Part shown: in pieces, positions 1 through 7,659 of the stretch
Layout of the letters: each line of letters begins with the position of its first letter
Position numbering within the stretch: the first letter of the stretch is position 1
NCBI GenBank assembly: GCA_030726195.1
Contig: JANREF010000170.1
Location: forward strand, 1-18,341
Direction of reading: 5' to 3'
DNA: 18,341 nt
From: Burkholderiaceae bacterium
GTDB lineage: Bacteria; Pseudomonadota; Gammaproteobacteria; Burkholderiales; Burkholderiaceae_C
Translations under genes and position numbers: made by a program
Notes under the pieces: model-generated
The model's database searches: none
What the model was told of the DNA's origin: nothing
The model's input: only the letters and a program-made list of their open reading frames with translations

Positions 1-611
1 CCAACTGCGTGGCCATCGCGCCAACCGCCACCATCTCCAACATCATTGGCGTGGACGCATCAATTGAGCCTTGCTTTGGCAACCTATCGGTGAAGTCCAA
101 CCTGTCGGGCGAATTCACTGTGGTCAACAGCTACTTGGTGCGTGACCTCAAGCGCCTGGGCTTGTGGGACGATGTCATGGTCATGGACCTGAAACACTTC
201 GACGGCTCGCTGCGCGCCATCGATCGCATCCCAGACGAGATCAAGGCCTTGTACGCCACCGCATTTGAAGTCGATACCAAGTGGTTGGTTGAAGCTGGCG
301 CACGTCGTCAAAAATGGATTGACCAAGCGCAGTCGCTCAACATTTACATGGCTGGCGCATCAGGTAAGAAACTGGACGAAACCTACAAGCTCGCTTGGAT
401 TCGCGGCTTGAAGACCACCTACTATTTGCGCACCATGGCGGCTACAAGCATTGAGAAATCAACCGGACGCAGCGGACAAATGAACGCCGTGTCCAACGAG
501 TCAGGCCCCGTCGGTGCGAGTGCTATTGCGCCCAGCGCGGAGCCAGCAGTTGCAGCAACAGACGTCAAGTTTTGTGCCATCGATGACCCAGGTTGTGAAG
601 CATGCCAATAA
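1..611 (+). CDS. nrdA: Ribonucleoside-diphosphate reductase, large (alpha) subunit, C-terminal part
   Basis: The gene is cut by the window start; the first complete codon in frame is at 3 and about 203 C-terminal residues are present. NrdA reduces ribonucleoside diphosphates to deoxyribonucleotides in the cytoplasm together with NrdB. Visible family marks are [14 protein letters not shown] and [18 protein letters not shown] from the catalytic barrel. The adjacent tyrosines at 420-425 (KTTYYLRT) match the radical-transfer pair Y730-Y731 of E. coli NrdA. The protein ends in DPGCEACQ, whose CxxC is the mobile thiol pair that re-reduces the active site; E. coli has wider cysteine spacing here. 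The tail between the core and the CxxC is a variable Ala/Ser-rich linker. nrdB follows after 200 bp on the same strand, as usual for class Ia enzymes. The identification is secure; the 5' part is unseen. Confidence 0.97.
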   Translation, partial: NCVAIAPTATISNIIGVDASIEPCFGNLSVKSNLSGEFTVVNSYLVRDLKRLGLWDDVMVMDLKHFDGSLRAIDRIPDEIKALYATAFEVDTKWLVEAGARRQKWIDQAQSLNIYMAGASGKKLDETYKLAWIRGLKTTYYLRTMAATSIEKSTGRSGQMNAVSNESGPVGASAIAPSAEPAVAATDVKFCAIDDPGCEACQ

Positions 612-811
612 CCAAGCGTGCTTGAGCTCGACGTCACAACCACAGCACAAGCACTGAACCACAACAACACGACAACAACGCGAAGATTGAAGACACACAA
701 GGCGCATGCATTTGATGCATGCGCACAACACACTGAGCAATAAGTTGCCTTATTCGCTTTGCGTTTTCAACTCTCGCTTTGATAATTCAACCAACCGGAA
801 CACTTACAACT
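612..811 (+). other. nrdA-nrdB intergenic leader with two hairpins
   Basis: These 200 bp hold no convincing gene. The first part (about 630-700) is rich in CAA/ACA and poor in G, so probably unstructured as RNA. It is followed by a perfect 10-bp stem with a 3-nt loop (arms 702-711 and 715-724) and a second 6-bp hairpin (AATAAG 739-744, CTTATT 749-754). Neither has a downstream T tract, so they are not obvious intrinsic terminators. I saw no NrdR-box pair. Confidence 0.6.
702..724. repeat. Perfect 10-bp inverted repeat, 3-nt loop
   Basis: GCGCATGCAT at 702-711 and its exact reverse complement at 715-724 flank TTG. As RNA it would be a stable stem between the nrdA and nrdB coding regions. It could be a processing or stability element for an nrdAB mRNA or a protein-binding palindrome. 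The function is inferred, not shown. Confidence 0.7.
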
Positions 812-2014
812 ATGTTGACTTGGGATAACGACTCCTCCACCGCGAGCCAAACATCAGCATCTACAGACGCCGCGTCTGTTGCATCGACTGCACATGCTGC
901 AGCGCACAGCATTGCTGCCTCTACCAACAACACATCCGCAATGGGCGCAAGTGTTGCCGCCTCATCTGGCGCACACACCATGAGCGCACCCAGCGCCGGT
1001 CGCGTCAAAGCATCCGACAAGCGCATCATCAACGGCAAGACAGACGTCAACCAGTTGGTGCCTTTCAAATACAAATGGGCTTGGGAAAAATACCTTGCCT
1101 CTTGCGCCAACCACTGGATGCCGCAAGAAGTGAATATGACGCGTGACATCGCGCTGTGGAAAGACCCCAACGGCTTGACCGACGACGAGCGTCGCCTCAT
1201 CAAGCGCAACCTGGGCTTTTTCGTAACCGCCGACTCATTGGCCGCCAACAACATCGTGTTGGGCAGCTACCGCCACATTACAGCGCCTGAGTGCCGCCAG
1301 TTTTTGTTGCGTCAAGCGTTTGAAGAGGCCATCCACACCCACGCCTACCAATACATTGTTGAGTCACTGGGCTTGGACGAGGCAGAAATTTTCAACGCGT
1401 ACAACGAAGTTGAATCGATTCGCGACAAAGATCAGTTCCTGATCCCATTCATCGATATCTTGTGTGACCCCAACTTCAAAACAGGCACCATTGAAACCGA
1501 TCAAGCTTTGCTCAAGTCGCTGATTGTGTTTGCATGCTTGATGGAAGGCATGTTCTTCTACGTGGGCTTCACCCAAATCTTGGCTTTGGGCCGTCAAAAC
1601 AAAATGACAGGTGCTGCCGAGCAGTACCAGTACATCTTGCGCGACGAGTCTATGCACTGCAACTTTGGCATCGACGTGATCAACCAAATCAAGCTCGAAA
1701 ACCCAGCTTTGTGGACCGCCGAATTCAAGGCAGAAATCAATGCCTTGTTCTTGAAGGCAGTTGAGTTAGAGTATCGGTATGCAGAAGACACCATGCCACG
1801 TGGCGTGTTGGGTTTAAACGCATCAATGTTCAAAGGCTATTTGCGTTACATTGCTAACCGTCGCGCACAACAAATTGGTTTAGAGCCCATGTTCCCGAAT
1901 GAAGACAATCCCTTCCCTTGGATGAGTGAAATGATTGACCTGAAAAAGGAACGTAACTTCTTTGAGACTCGTGTGATCGAGTATCAAACCGGTGGCGCCC
2001 TGTCTTGGGACTGA
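812..2014 (+). CDS. nrdB: Ribonucleoside-diphosphate reductase, small (beta) subunit
   Basis: NrdB carries the diiron-tyrosyl radical that starts catalysis in NrdA. The 400-residue reading from ATG 812 (MLTWDND) is preferred to the in-frame TTG at 779, because MLTWD/MLNWD is the usual family start. No strong Shine-Dalgarno is seen. Residues 1-66 are an Ala/Ser/Thr-rich low-complexity extension. The ferritin-like core follows, with iron ligands D141, E172, H175, E245, E279 and H282 and the radical tyrosine Y179 in EEAIHTHAY. The spacings match E. coli D84, E115, H118, Y122, E204, E238 and H241. The tail [11 protein letters not shown] is the NrdA-docking peptide and includes the likely radical-relay tyrosine Y391. 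All radical and metal residues are present, so this is a normal class Ia protein rather than a tyrosine-less variant. It sits 200 bp after nrdA and ends in a strong hairpin. Confidence 0.98.
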   Translation: MLTWDNDSSTASQTSASTDAASVASTAHAAAHSIAASTNNTSAMGASVAASSGAHTMSAPSAGRVKASDKRIINGKTDVNQLVPFKYKWAWEKYLASCANHWMPQEVNMTRDIALWKDPNGLTDDERRLIKRNLGFFVTADSLAANNIVLGSYRHITAPECRQFLLRQAFEEAIHTHAYQYIVESLGLDEAEIFNAYNEVESIRDKDQFLIPFIDILCDPNFKTGTIETDQALLKSLIVFACLMEGMFFYVGFTQILALGRQNKMTGAAEQYQYILRDESMHCNFGIDVINQIKLENPALWTAEFKAEINALFLKAVELEYRYAEDTMPRGVLGLNASMFKGYLRYIANRRAQQIGLEPMFPNEDNPFPWMSEMIDLKKERNFFETRVIEYQTGGALSWD

Positions 2015-2041
2015 TCTAATTTACATGCCGTCCAACTTTTT

Positions 2042-2081
2042 AAAGCCCACCACTGCGTTGTCGAATGCAGTGGTGGGCTTT
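2042..2081 (+). terminator. Terminator hairpin after nrdB
   Basis: A perfect 15-bp inverted repeat (arms 2042-2056 and 2067-2081, starting AAAGCCCACC) has a 10-nt loop and lies 27 bp after the nrdB stop. Only three T residues follow the G/C part, so the U tract is weak. Termination may be partial or the stem may serve as a 3' stabiliser. Confidence 0.75.
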
Positions 2082-2111
2082 GTCGCAGAATTCTTTGGTG
2101 TCACTTGCACG

Positions 2112-2126
2112 CCGCACACTGTGCGG
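2112..2126. promoter_or_regulatory. Odd-length palindrome upstream of the histone-like gene
   Basis: CCGCACA-C-TGTGCGG is a perfect 7+1+7 palindrome located 82-96 bp before the ATG of the H1-like gene. Its shape suits a dimeric repressor operator or a small RNA hairpin. No specific regulator can be named. Confidence 0.35.
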
Positions 2127-2150
2127 GTTGCAGGTCATACCTCTGAGTCG

Positions 2151-2176
2151 CCTAGCGCGCATAACAGCACGCTAGG
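2151..2176. repeat. Inverted repeat in the 5' leader of the histone-like gene
   Basis: CCTAGCG (2151-2157) and CGCTAGG (2170-2176) form a 7-bp stem with a 12-nt loop. It lies 31 bp before the ATG and 19 bp before the Shine-Dalgarno. It may structure the mRNA leader; there is no U tract, so termination is unlikely. Confidence 0.4.
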
Positions 2177-2207
2177 TGTTATTTGAAAATCCAATAAGGA
2201 GAAAATC

Positions 2208-2780
2208 ATGGCAACTGCAAAGAAAGCACCGGCTAAAAAAGCCGCCGCTAAGAAAGCCCCGGCGACTAAAGCCGTTGTAAAAAAAGTTGTGGCGGCTAAA
2301 AAGCCAGCCGTAAAGAAGGCGCCTGCCAAAAAGGTAGTTGCTAAGAAGGCTGTAGCAGCCAAAAAGCCAGCAGCTAAAAAAGTAGCCGCTAAGAAAGTTG
2401 CTGCAAAGAAGCCAGTAGCCAAGAAGGCCGTAGCAGCTAAGAAGCCAGCAGCCAAGAAAGTTGCTGCAAAGAAGCCAGCAGCGAAGAAGGCCGTGGCAGC
2501 TAAGAAGCCAGCAGCCAAAAAAGTAGCCGCCAAGAAAGTTGCTGCAAAAAAGCCAGCAGCTAAAAAAGCAGTTGCCAAGAAGCCTGTTGCTAAGAAAGCT
2601 GTCGCAGCTAAAAAGCCTGCCGCAAAAAAAGTAGCAGCTAAGCCAGCAGCAAAAAAAGCTGCGCCTAAGAAGGCCGCAGCTCCAAAAAAAAAAGTAACGG
2701 CTAAAAAGCCTGTTGCAGTGGCCAAGACAACCTTGACACCACAAGCAGCATGGCCGTTCCCAACTTCTAGCAAGCCCTAA
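2208..2780 (+). CDS. Histone H1-like Lys/Ala/Pro-repeat nucleoid protein
   Basis: The 190-residue protein is built almost wholly from pentapeptide-like units such as AAKKP, AAKKV and VAKKA between about residues 5 and 165. It is strongly basic, lacks a folded domain and is similar in style to the C-terminal tail of eukaryotic histone H1 and to bacterial AlgP and HctB proteins. Proteins of this type bind DNA non-specifically through lysines and are thought to compact the nucleoid or tune transcription. The non-repeated end TLTPQAAWPFPTSSKP resembles the conserved tail of Burkholderiales H1-like proteins as I recall them. The start is clear: AAGGAG at 2196-2201 lies 6 nt before the ATG. The DNA is a mosaic of near-identical 15-30-bp units, so copy number probably varies between strains. 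A run of ten A at 2684-2693 encodes part of a PKKK stretch. The class is certain; the precise role is not. Confidence 0.9.
   Translation: MATAKKAPAKKAAAKKAPATKAVVKKVVAAKKPAVKKAPAKKVVAKKAVAAKKPAAKKVAAKKVAAKKPVAKKAVAAKKPAAKKVAAKKPAAKKAVAAKKPAAKKVAAKKVAAKKPAAKKAVAKKPVAKKAVAAKKPAAKKVAAKPAAKKAAPKKAAAPKKKVTAKKPVAVAKTTLTPQAAWPFPTSSKP
2230..2720 (+). repeat. Internal coding repeats of the histone-like gene
   Basis: Units encoding (V/A)AKK(P/V/A) recur many times, with DNA words such as GCAGCTAAGAAGCCAGCAGC and close variants in direct orientation. Such arrays recombine and slip easily, and they complicate short-read assembly. Confidence 0.85.
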
Positions 2781-2802
2781 GGCAGACGCTAGTCGTAGGA
2801 TC

Positions 2803-2838
2803 AAAAGCCCAAAACAGGCGACTGTTTTGGGCTTTTTT
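2803..2838 (+). terminator. Intrinsic terminator of the histone-like gene
   Basis: A perfect 15-bp stem (2803-2817 and 2822-2836) with a GCGA tetraloop, followed by a T6 run (2833-2838), lies 22 bp after the stop. The opposite strand also ends in TTTT, so it could act on transcripts coming from the DUF3426 gene as well. Confidence 0.93.
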
Positions 2839-2957
2839 GCGTCTGATGGTTTGGCGCAGTGCTAAGCGCTGGGGCTTAGGCGCGCGGCGTTTGTGCAAGC
2901 GCAACTGTGGCGCACGCCATGGCAGAACAATAGACTTCTCAATCTACTCAAACTGAC

Positions 2958-3039
2958 CTGCTCCCTACTGCTCCCTACTGCTCCGTATTGCTCCCTATTG
3001 CTCCGTATTGCTCAGTATTGCCCGTACTGACGCCTACTG
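2958..3039. repeat. Tandem array A, 10-bp unit (CTG)CTCCSTA
   Basis: The unit reads CTGCTCCCTA, CTGCTCCCTA, CTGCTCCGTA, TTGCTCCCTA, TTGCTCCGTA, TTGCTCAGTA and then decays through TTGCCCGTAC and TGACGCCTAC. Six clear copies and about two degenerate ones keep a strict 10-bp period. The period is not a multiple of three, so the array is not a coding repeat. Confidence 0.9.
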
Positions 3040-3140
3040 AGACATGCCAAGACCCATGAATGCGTATCTTGATCTAACCTGCTCTACGGAGGTCGGCTAC
3101 AAGGTATTGACGCCTGCTGCGCCCGACTACATGCCATTGA

Positions 3141-3230
3141 AACCGACCAAGACAAACTAAGGCCAACCGAGAGGCCAACCAAGGCCGACCAAGGCCTAAC
3201 AAGACCCAAGAAGACCTACAAGGCCCCAGA
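3141..3230. repeat. Tandem array B, degenerate 10-bp unit AAGGCCNACC
   Basis: About nine consecutive decamers share a register, for example AACCGACCAA, GGCCAACCGA, GAGGCCAACC, AAGGCCGACC, AAGGCCTAAC, AAGACCCAAG and AAGACCTACA. The consensus differs from array A but the period is the same, and weakly similar decamers fill the gap between them. Confidence 0.75.
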
Positions 3231-3247
3231 CAATTGCCTACAAGCCG

Positions 3248-4600
3248 TTAAGGTGCAGCCGCGTAGCGCAGTTGGGTCCTGTAGCCCACCATGCGCGTGG
3301 CATCAGCCTCAACGGTTGGCCAGCGCACAGTCACGGGGTAGCGGCGCTTGGCGTCAAGACGCTGCGGTGCTTGCGCCCAGTCACTGGGCACAACGGTGTG
3401 CGTCATGAACACTTGGTCATTGGCATCTGTGAGCAACACTTGAATGTTGGGCACACCGAGCTGCACATCACCCATGTTCTCAACCGTGATGTCCAACTGC
3501 AATTCACCGCTGTACAAGCGCATCACCGATGAGGACAAAATGCGCAGTTGTGTGACGTCTTGTATGGGCGCAATGCTGCAGCCCAGCTGCTCGCACACCT
3601 GCTGCGCCGCAGGCTGCAGTTGCGGCACACGTGCTACCAACCACGCACGCTGCCAGTAAGCGAGCTGCAGCCCAGCGAGCAGCAGCAGCACCACAACGGT
3701 GAGGCCAGACCACCAGCTAAAGCCGGCGCGCTTGGATACGGGGTCGGCACTCGCGTCTGTGCCTGTATGGGCTTGTAGCTCGTTGGCCTGCACAGCAAAC
3801 AAAGCTGCATCTTGTCCATCGGGGCGCTCTATATGCGGCTCAGTTTGAGCACCAGCAGCCCCCAGCAATGCACCATGCGCATCCCCACTGTTGGCAAAGG
3901 AGGCGTCTGTGCGATCCAGCGCGGGTTCGTTGTTGGGCGCTGAGGGGGGTGTCGATGTTGGATTCGCCGCGGCACTCGACATCTGATCAAGCGCTTCAGG
4001 CGCGGGCTCGGGTTGCGCCTTACCAGCATCTGGTTTTGGAGGGATGGCGTCGTCCATGGCTTGCGCCAAACTGTCCCAGCTCCAACCCCTTGGCTCTGGC
4101 GGTGTGTTCTGCTGGGTCGCTCCGGCCGCCCCAGCCACGCCTGCCGCAGGCACTGCGGGCTGCGCAGGATCTGAAGGCTTTAACGAATCTAGAGGATCTG
4201 TAGAGTCTGAAGGATCGGATGGCTCTAGGGGACCCAACGGATCTGACGGATCTGAGGCATCTGTAGTGTCTAGCGGCTGCTTTGCTTGTACCGGCTGCGT
4301 AGGCTGCGCGGAATCGGCCGCGTGGCGCGCGCTCGACGCTGGCATGGGCTCCTGCGGCACGGCCTGTCGCGTTCCAGGCGCTTGCGGCGCGGCGGTTGGC
4401 GTGTCATCGCCATAGCCGCTGTGTGCGGGTGCCAAAGTTGGAATGCCAGTATGCGCAACCGCATCGAACAGGTAATGACAACGGCCGCAGCGCGCCCAGC
4501 CCTTGGAGCGCTGCAAGGCACCCACATCCGCCTGCAAAGGCGTTTGGCAGTGTGGGCACTGCGTGCTGAGTTGAACGGGGGAGCGATTGTCTTCGAACAT
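3248..4600 (-). CDS. Zinc-ribbon (MJ0042-type) and DUF3426 single-pass membrane protein
   Basis: The product is a 450-residue protein of unknown function. An N-terminal zinc ribbon has CPHC at residues 15-18 and CGRC at 38-41. Next comes a long disordered Pro/Ala/Asp-rich region with an Asp-Pro-Ser type repeat at about 114-145. One transmembrane helix spans about 296-316 (WWSGLTVVVLLLLAG). A C-terminal DUF3426 domain of about 130 residues, expected beyond the membrane, completes it. Start choice: GAGGTG at 4615-4610 sits 9 nt before ATG 4600; alternatives are ATG 4609 and GTG 4630. The preferred start gives a 13-bp gap after the prmA stop, so the gene is probably the last member of the accB-accC-prmA operon. 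A zinc ribbon joined to a membrane helix suggests sensing or scaffolding, but that is only inference. Confidence 0.9.
   Translation of the reverse strand: MFEDNRSPVQLSTQCPHCQTPLQADVGALQRSKGWARCGRCHYLFDAVAHTGIPTLAPAHSGYGDDTPTAAPQAPGTRQAVPQEPMPASSARHAADSAQPTQPVQAKQPLDTTDASDPSDPLGPLEPSDPSDSTDPLDSLKPSDPAQPAVPAAGVAGAAGATQQNTPPEPRGWSWDSLAQAMDDAIPPKPDAGKAQPEPAPEALDQMSSAAANPTSTPPSAPNNEPALDRTDASFANSGDAHGALLGAAGAQTEPHIERPDGQDAALFAVQANELQAHTGTDASADPVSKRAGFSWWSGLTVVVLLLLAGLQLAYWQRAWLVARVPQLQPAAQQVCEQLGCSIAPIQDVTQLRILSSSVMRLYSGELQLDITVENMGDVQLGVPNIQVLLTDANDQVFMTHTVVPSDWAQAPQRLDAKRRYPVTVRWPTVEADATRMVGYRTQLRYAAAP
4166..4264 (-). repeat. 9-bp coding minisatellite in the DUF3426 gene
   Basis: About eleven degenerate copies of a 9-bp unit (plus-strand forms GGATCTGAC, GGATCTGAG and similar) encode Asp-Pro-Ser/Leu triplets in the disordered linker between zinc ribbon and membrane helix. 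The unit is a multiple of three, so copy changes would alter linker length without a frameshift. Confidence 0.8.
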
Positions 4601-4613
4601 GCCTGTCATCACC

Positions 4614-5498
4614 TCAATGTTTGTGTGCACCCATGAGCGCCCAGCCCTCTTGCTCGTCTAATACTTCCAGTTGCATGTAGGGCGCATAGGCGGCCTTCAA
4701 CTCATCGGTTTGGCGACTCAAAATACCGGCCAGTACCAACGCGCCACCCGCTTGCACATGCGCGCACAGCAGCGGCGCCAAAACCTTCAGTGGCGTGGCC
4801 AAAATATTGGCTAGTACAACGGCGTACTCACCGCTGGCCTTGTCGGGCAAGCCCGCTTGCAAAGGCGTGTTATTCACACTGGCGTTGGCCACAGTGGCTT
4901 GCACAGCCGCGTCGTCAATGTCGACGGCATCAATGTTGGTTGCTCCAAACTTAGACGCCGCCATGGCCAAAATACCAGAGCCACAACCGTAATCTAAAAC
5001 GCGGTGTCCACTCAGGTCGCGCTGCGCAATCCAACGCAAACACATGCGTGTGGTTGGATGCGTGCCGGTGCCAAAGGCCAAGCCTGGGTCAAGACGCAGC
5101 GCAATCTTCGCGGCTTGTGGCGGCTCGTGCCATGTGGGCACAATCCAAAAGCTGGGGGTGATTTCAACCGGCTCAAACTGAGACTGCGTCAAACGCACCC
5201 AATCCTGATCGGCTACCGTCACAATGGCGGCCACACTGCACGTGGCAAAGAAGTCTTGCAGCTCCAGCAACTGCGCAGCCTCGCTGGCAGCGGCTTGCGT
5301 GGTGAACAGCGCGTTGATGCGCGAGCGGTTCCAGCCCGGCTCGGGCGCTGGCATATCGGGCTCACCAAACAAGGCTTGCTCCGCATCGGTGTGCGCGTCT
5401 GCATCCTCAACGGACACACTGAGGGCATCCAATGCCTCCAGCGCGTCGCTGACGGTTTCAACGTGCTGTTGCGGCACCAGTAATTTCAACTCAAACAT
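4614..5498 (-). CDS. prmA: Ribosomal protein L11 methyltransferase
   Basis: PrmA uses S-adenosylmethionine to methylate ribosomal protein L11 in the cytoplasm. From ATG 5498 the protein has 294 residues, close to the usual size. The N-terminal residues 1-60 form the L11-recognition domain (MFELKLLVPQ). The Rossmann methyltransferase domain carries FGTGTHPTT at 142-150, the SAM-binding LDYGCGSG at 168-175, the acidic DAVDIDD at 190-196 and the family NILATPL at 231-237. AAAGGA just upstream of the ATG supports this start over any upstream extension. It lies 38 bp after accC and just before the DUF3426 gene on the same strand, so co-transcription is likely. Confidence 0.97.
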   Translation of the reverse strand: MFELKLLVPQQHVETVSDALEALDALSVSVEDADAHTDAEQALFGEPDMPAPEPGWNRSRINALFTTQAAASEAAQLLELQDFFATCSVAAIVTVADQDWVRLTQSQFEPVEITPSFWIVPTWHEPPQAAKIALRLDPGLAFGTGTHPTTRMCLRWIAQRDLSGHRVLDYGCGSGILAMAASKFGATNIDAVDIDDAAVQATVANASVNNTPLQAGLPDKASGEYAVVLANILATPLKVLAPLLCAHVQAGGALVLAGILSRQTDELKAAYAPYMQLEVLDEQEGWALMGAHKH

Positions 5499-5536
5499 GC
5501 TGTCCTTTGTTGGGCTTGAATGGCAACCAAGGCGAA

Positions 5537-6886
5537 TCACCTCGGATGCTGCTCTAGCCAACTTTCCAAATAGTGAATATTGGTGCCACCGGCAATGAAT
5601 TTCGCATCCACCATCAGCTCGCGATGCAGCGGTATGTTGGTTTTAATGCCTTCAACCACCATCTCAGACAGCGCCGAGCGCATGCGGGCCAGGGCCTGCT
5701 CGCGGGTGTCGCCGTGCACAATCAGCTTGCCAATCATGGAGTCGTAGTTCGACGGCACGGTGTAGTTGTGATACGCGTGCGAGTCCACACGCACACCCGG
5801 GCCGCCAGCGGTGTGCCAGCCTGTGATGCGGCCGGGGGATGGGAAGAACTTGAAGGGATCCTCCGCATTGATGCGGCACTCGATGGCGTGGCCTCTGATC
5901 TCAACTTGCTTTTGTGTGAACGCCAGCTTTTGACCTGCTGCCACTTCAATTTGCGCACGCACGATGTCGATACCTGTGACCAGCTCAGTCACGGGGTGCT
6001 CCACCTGCACGCGGGTGTTCATCTCAATGAAGTAAAACTCGCCGTTTTCGTACAAAAACTCAAACGTACCCGCACCGCGGTAGCCAATCTTTTTACAAGC
6101 GGCCACACAGCGCTCGCCAATTTTCTCAATCAGGCGACGTGGGATACCGGGCGCTGGTGCTTCTTCAATGACTTTTTGGTGGCGACGCTGCATGGAGCAG
6201 TCGCGCTCACCCAAATACACCGCATTCTTAAAGGTGTCGGCAATGATTTGCACTTCCACGTGTCGTGGATTTTGCAAATACTTTTCCATGTACACCTCGG
6301 GGTTGCCAAAGGCAGTACCGGCCTCGGCCTTGGTGGTCTGCACCGCGTGCAACAAGGCCGCCTCGGTGTGCACCACGCGCATACCGCGCCCACCACCGCC
6401 GCCTGCGGCCTTGATGATGACGGGGTAGCCTACGGCCTTGGCCGTGCGTTTGATGGTGGCAGGGTCGTCGTTCAAGGCGCCCTCTGAACCTGGCACGGTG
6501 GGCACACCGGCCCTGATCATGGCTTGCTTGGCTGAGACTTTGTCGCCCATCAGTCGAATCGATGCAGCGGTGGGCCCAATGAACACGAAGCCACTGTTTT
6601 CAACACGCTCGGCAAAGTCGGCGTTCTCACTCAAGAAACCGTAACCCGGGTGTATCGCCTCGGCATCGGTGACTTCAGCCGCCGAGATGATGGCTGGCAT
6701 ATTGAGGTAGCTGTGCGTCGACGACGCAGGGCCAATACAAACAGCCTCGTCGGCCAACTTGACGTACTTGGCATCGCGGTCGGCTTCGGAATACACCATG
6801 ACGGCTTTCACACCCATTTCGCGGCAAGCGCGTTGGATGCGAAGTGCGATTTCGCCTCGGTTGGCTATCAGTATTTTCTTAAACAT
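5537..6886 (-). CDS. accC: Acetyl-CoA carboxylase, biotin carboxylase subunit
   Basis: AccC carboxylates the biotin on AccB using ATP and bicarbonate, the first half of malonyl-CoA synthesis for fatty acids. The 449-residue length from ATG 6886 equals that of E. coli AccC; the upstream in-frame TTG at 6904 overlaps accB and is disfavoured. Visible features are the N-terminal [14 protein letters not shown], the ATP-grasp glycine loop [14 protein letters not shown], the [20 protein letters not shown] block, the metal-binding [14 protein letters not shown] and the catalytic-arginine region ECRINAEDP. It starts 10 bp after the accB stop, so the two are translated from one message. AccA and AccD are not in the window. 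Confidence 0.99.
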   Translation of the reverse strand: MFKKILIANRGEIALRIQRACREMGVKAVMVYSEADRDAKYVKLADEAVCIGPASSTHSYLNMPAIISAAEVTDAEAIHPGYGFLSENADFAERVENSGFVFIGPTAASIRLMGDKVSAKQAMIRAGVPTVPGSEGALNDDPATIKRTAKAVGYPVIIKAAGGGGGRGMRVVHTEAALLHAVQTTKAEAGTAFGNPEVYMEKYLQNPRHVEVQIIADTFKNAVYLGERDCSMQRRHQKVIEEAPAPGIPRRLIEKIGERCVAACKKIGYRGAGTFEFLYENGEFYFIEMNTRVQVEHPVTELVTGIDIVRAQIEVAAGQKLAFTQKQVEIRGHAIECRINAEDPFKFFPSPGRITGWHTAGGPGVRVDSHAYHNYTVPSNYDSMIGKLIVHGDTREQALARMRSALSEMVVEGIKTNIPLHRELMVDAKFIAGGTNIHYLESWLEQHPR

Positions 6887-6896
6887 AGGCCTGGGC

Positions 6897-7358
6897 TTAC
6901 TCAATCACAAACAGCACTTGGCCGTATTCGACAGCTTGCCCGTCCTCCACCAACACTTTGGTGATGGTGCCTGCGTGGTCGGCTTCAATCTCGTTGAGAA
7001 TCTTCATGGCCTCCACAATACACAAGCGTTGGCCAACCTTGACTTGCATACCCACGGTTGCAAACGGCTCAGCACCAGGGCTGGCCGCACGGTAAAACGT
7101 GCCCACCATGGGTGACTTCAGACTGTGGCCGGTCTCGACTGGCGCAGCCGCCGGCGCTGCAGATGCTGCAACGGGCGCGGCAGCAGGCGCTGGCGCCATC
7201 ACAGGTTGCGCAACGGGCATCGCCACGGCGTGCGCAAAGCCCGCATGGGGGTCGGCTTTCACAATACGAACCTTGCCCTCGGCCTCGGTGATCTCCAGTT
7301 CAGACACGTTGGACTCAGACACCAAGTCAATCAGCGTCTTCAGTTTGCGTAAATCCAT
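6897..7358 (-). CDS. accB: Biotin carboxyl carrier protein of acetyl-CoA carboxylase
   Basis: AccB carries biotin between AccC and the carboxyltransferase. From ATG 7358 it has 153 residues. Residues 1-35 are the N-terminal helix and strand ([16 protein letters not shown]). A flexible Ala/Pro linker spans about 45-77. The biotinyl domain begins at [10 protein letters not shown] and carries [12 protein letters not shown] with the biotinylated lysine at K119. AGAGGA lies shortly upstream of the ATG, which fixes the start and excludes the longer frame that opens at 7442. It is the first gene of accB-accC-prmA-DUF3426 and has a long untranslated region in front of it. The Ile after AMK, where E. 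coli has Met, is a minor variation. Confidence 0.98.
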   Translation of the reverse strand: MDLRKLKTLIDLVSESNVSELEITEAEGKVRIVKADPHAGFAHAVAMPVAQPVMAPAPAAAPVAASAAPAAAPVETGHSLKSPMVGTFYRAASPGAEPFATVGMQVKVGQRLCIVEAMKILNEIEADHAGTITKVLVEDGQAVEYGQVLFVIE

Positions 7359-7659
7359 GTTCAATCCTCTAATAGTGCGACAGTTGGGCAGCCGCGTGGG
7401 GATACACAGCTGCTGGGCGGCGCTCGCCCGTTGATCGGTCAATACCTACTACCTACACGCCACAGCTGAGCTGAGAGCGCCACCAAGGTGTGGGCTCAAG
7501 CAAAGGCAGCTGCTGCTGTGCGGTGCAACGCAGTGTACTAGACAAAGGCCGACTCACCACTGGCGTCCAATCAGAAATAAATCAGTTTTAAATGTAATAA
7601 AGCTTACTTTGAGCGACGTACAGACAAAAAGAAGTCAAAAAACAAAATATTAAGCTCAA
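7359..7659 (-). promoter_or_regulatory. AT-rich intergenic region upstream of the accBC operon
   Basis: These 301 bp separate the TlpA-like gene from accB, both on the minus strand. About 7565-7660 is clearly AT-rich compared with the surroundings and has A/T tracts, as expected for a promoter with upstream activating DNA. The portion nearer accB is ordinary in composition. I could not pick a convincing -35/-10 pair, and I see no intrinsic terminator for the upstream gene. Control of accBC by autoregulation or growth rate is known in other bacteria but nothing here proves it. Confidence 0.45.

Larger units (their letters stand above)
2781..3247. other. 467-bp convergent intergenic region with 10-bp-register DNA
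   Basis: No protein-coding frame or RNA gene is recognisable here. It contains the terminator (2803-2838), a small hairpin (CTAAGC 2862-2867, GCTTAG 2874-2879) and two 10-bp-period arrays described separately. The sequence between the arrays contains an imperfect direct repeat: TACTGACGCCTACTG at 3025-3039 and TATTGACGCCTGCTG at 3105-3119, with 13 of 15 bases identical. Confidence 0.7.

Noticed and set aside
612..811. NrdR-box regulatory pair between nrdA and nrdB
   Set aside because: I looked for the tandem palindromic boxes typical of NrdR and saw none; they would in any case be expected upstream of nrdA, outside the window.
779..811. TTG 779 as the nrdB start
   Set aside because: It adds eleven residues unlike the family N-terminus and has no better ribosome-binding site than ATG 812.
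2135..2804. Two minus-strand open frames rich in Phe, Ala, Leu or Cys
   Set aside because: They are mirror readings of the Lys/Ala codons of the histone-like gene, which has the Shine-Dalgarno and a matching terminator.
2958..3230. Possible CRISPR array
   Set aside because: The period is 10 bp with no unique spacers of 25-40 bp and no cas genes, so it is a simple tandem repeat.
5573..6487. Long plus-strand open frame of about 300 codons
   Set aside because: It is antisense to accC, which has full family motifs; the frame's protein is His/Val-rich with no known pattern.
7359..7659. Attenuator or riboswitch in front of accB
   Set aside because: No intrinsic terminator hairpin with a T tract and no recognisable leader peptide was found on the minus strand.
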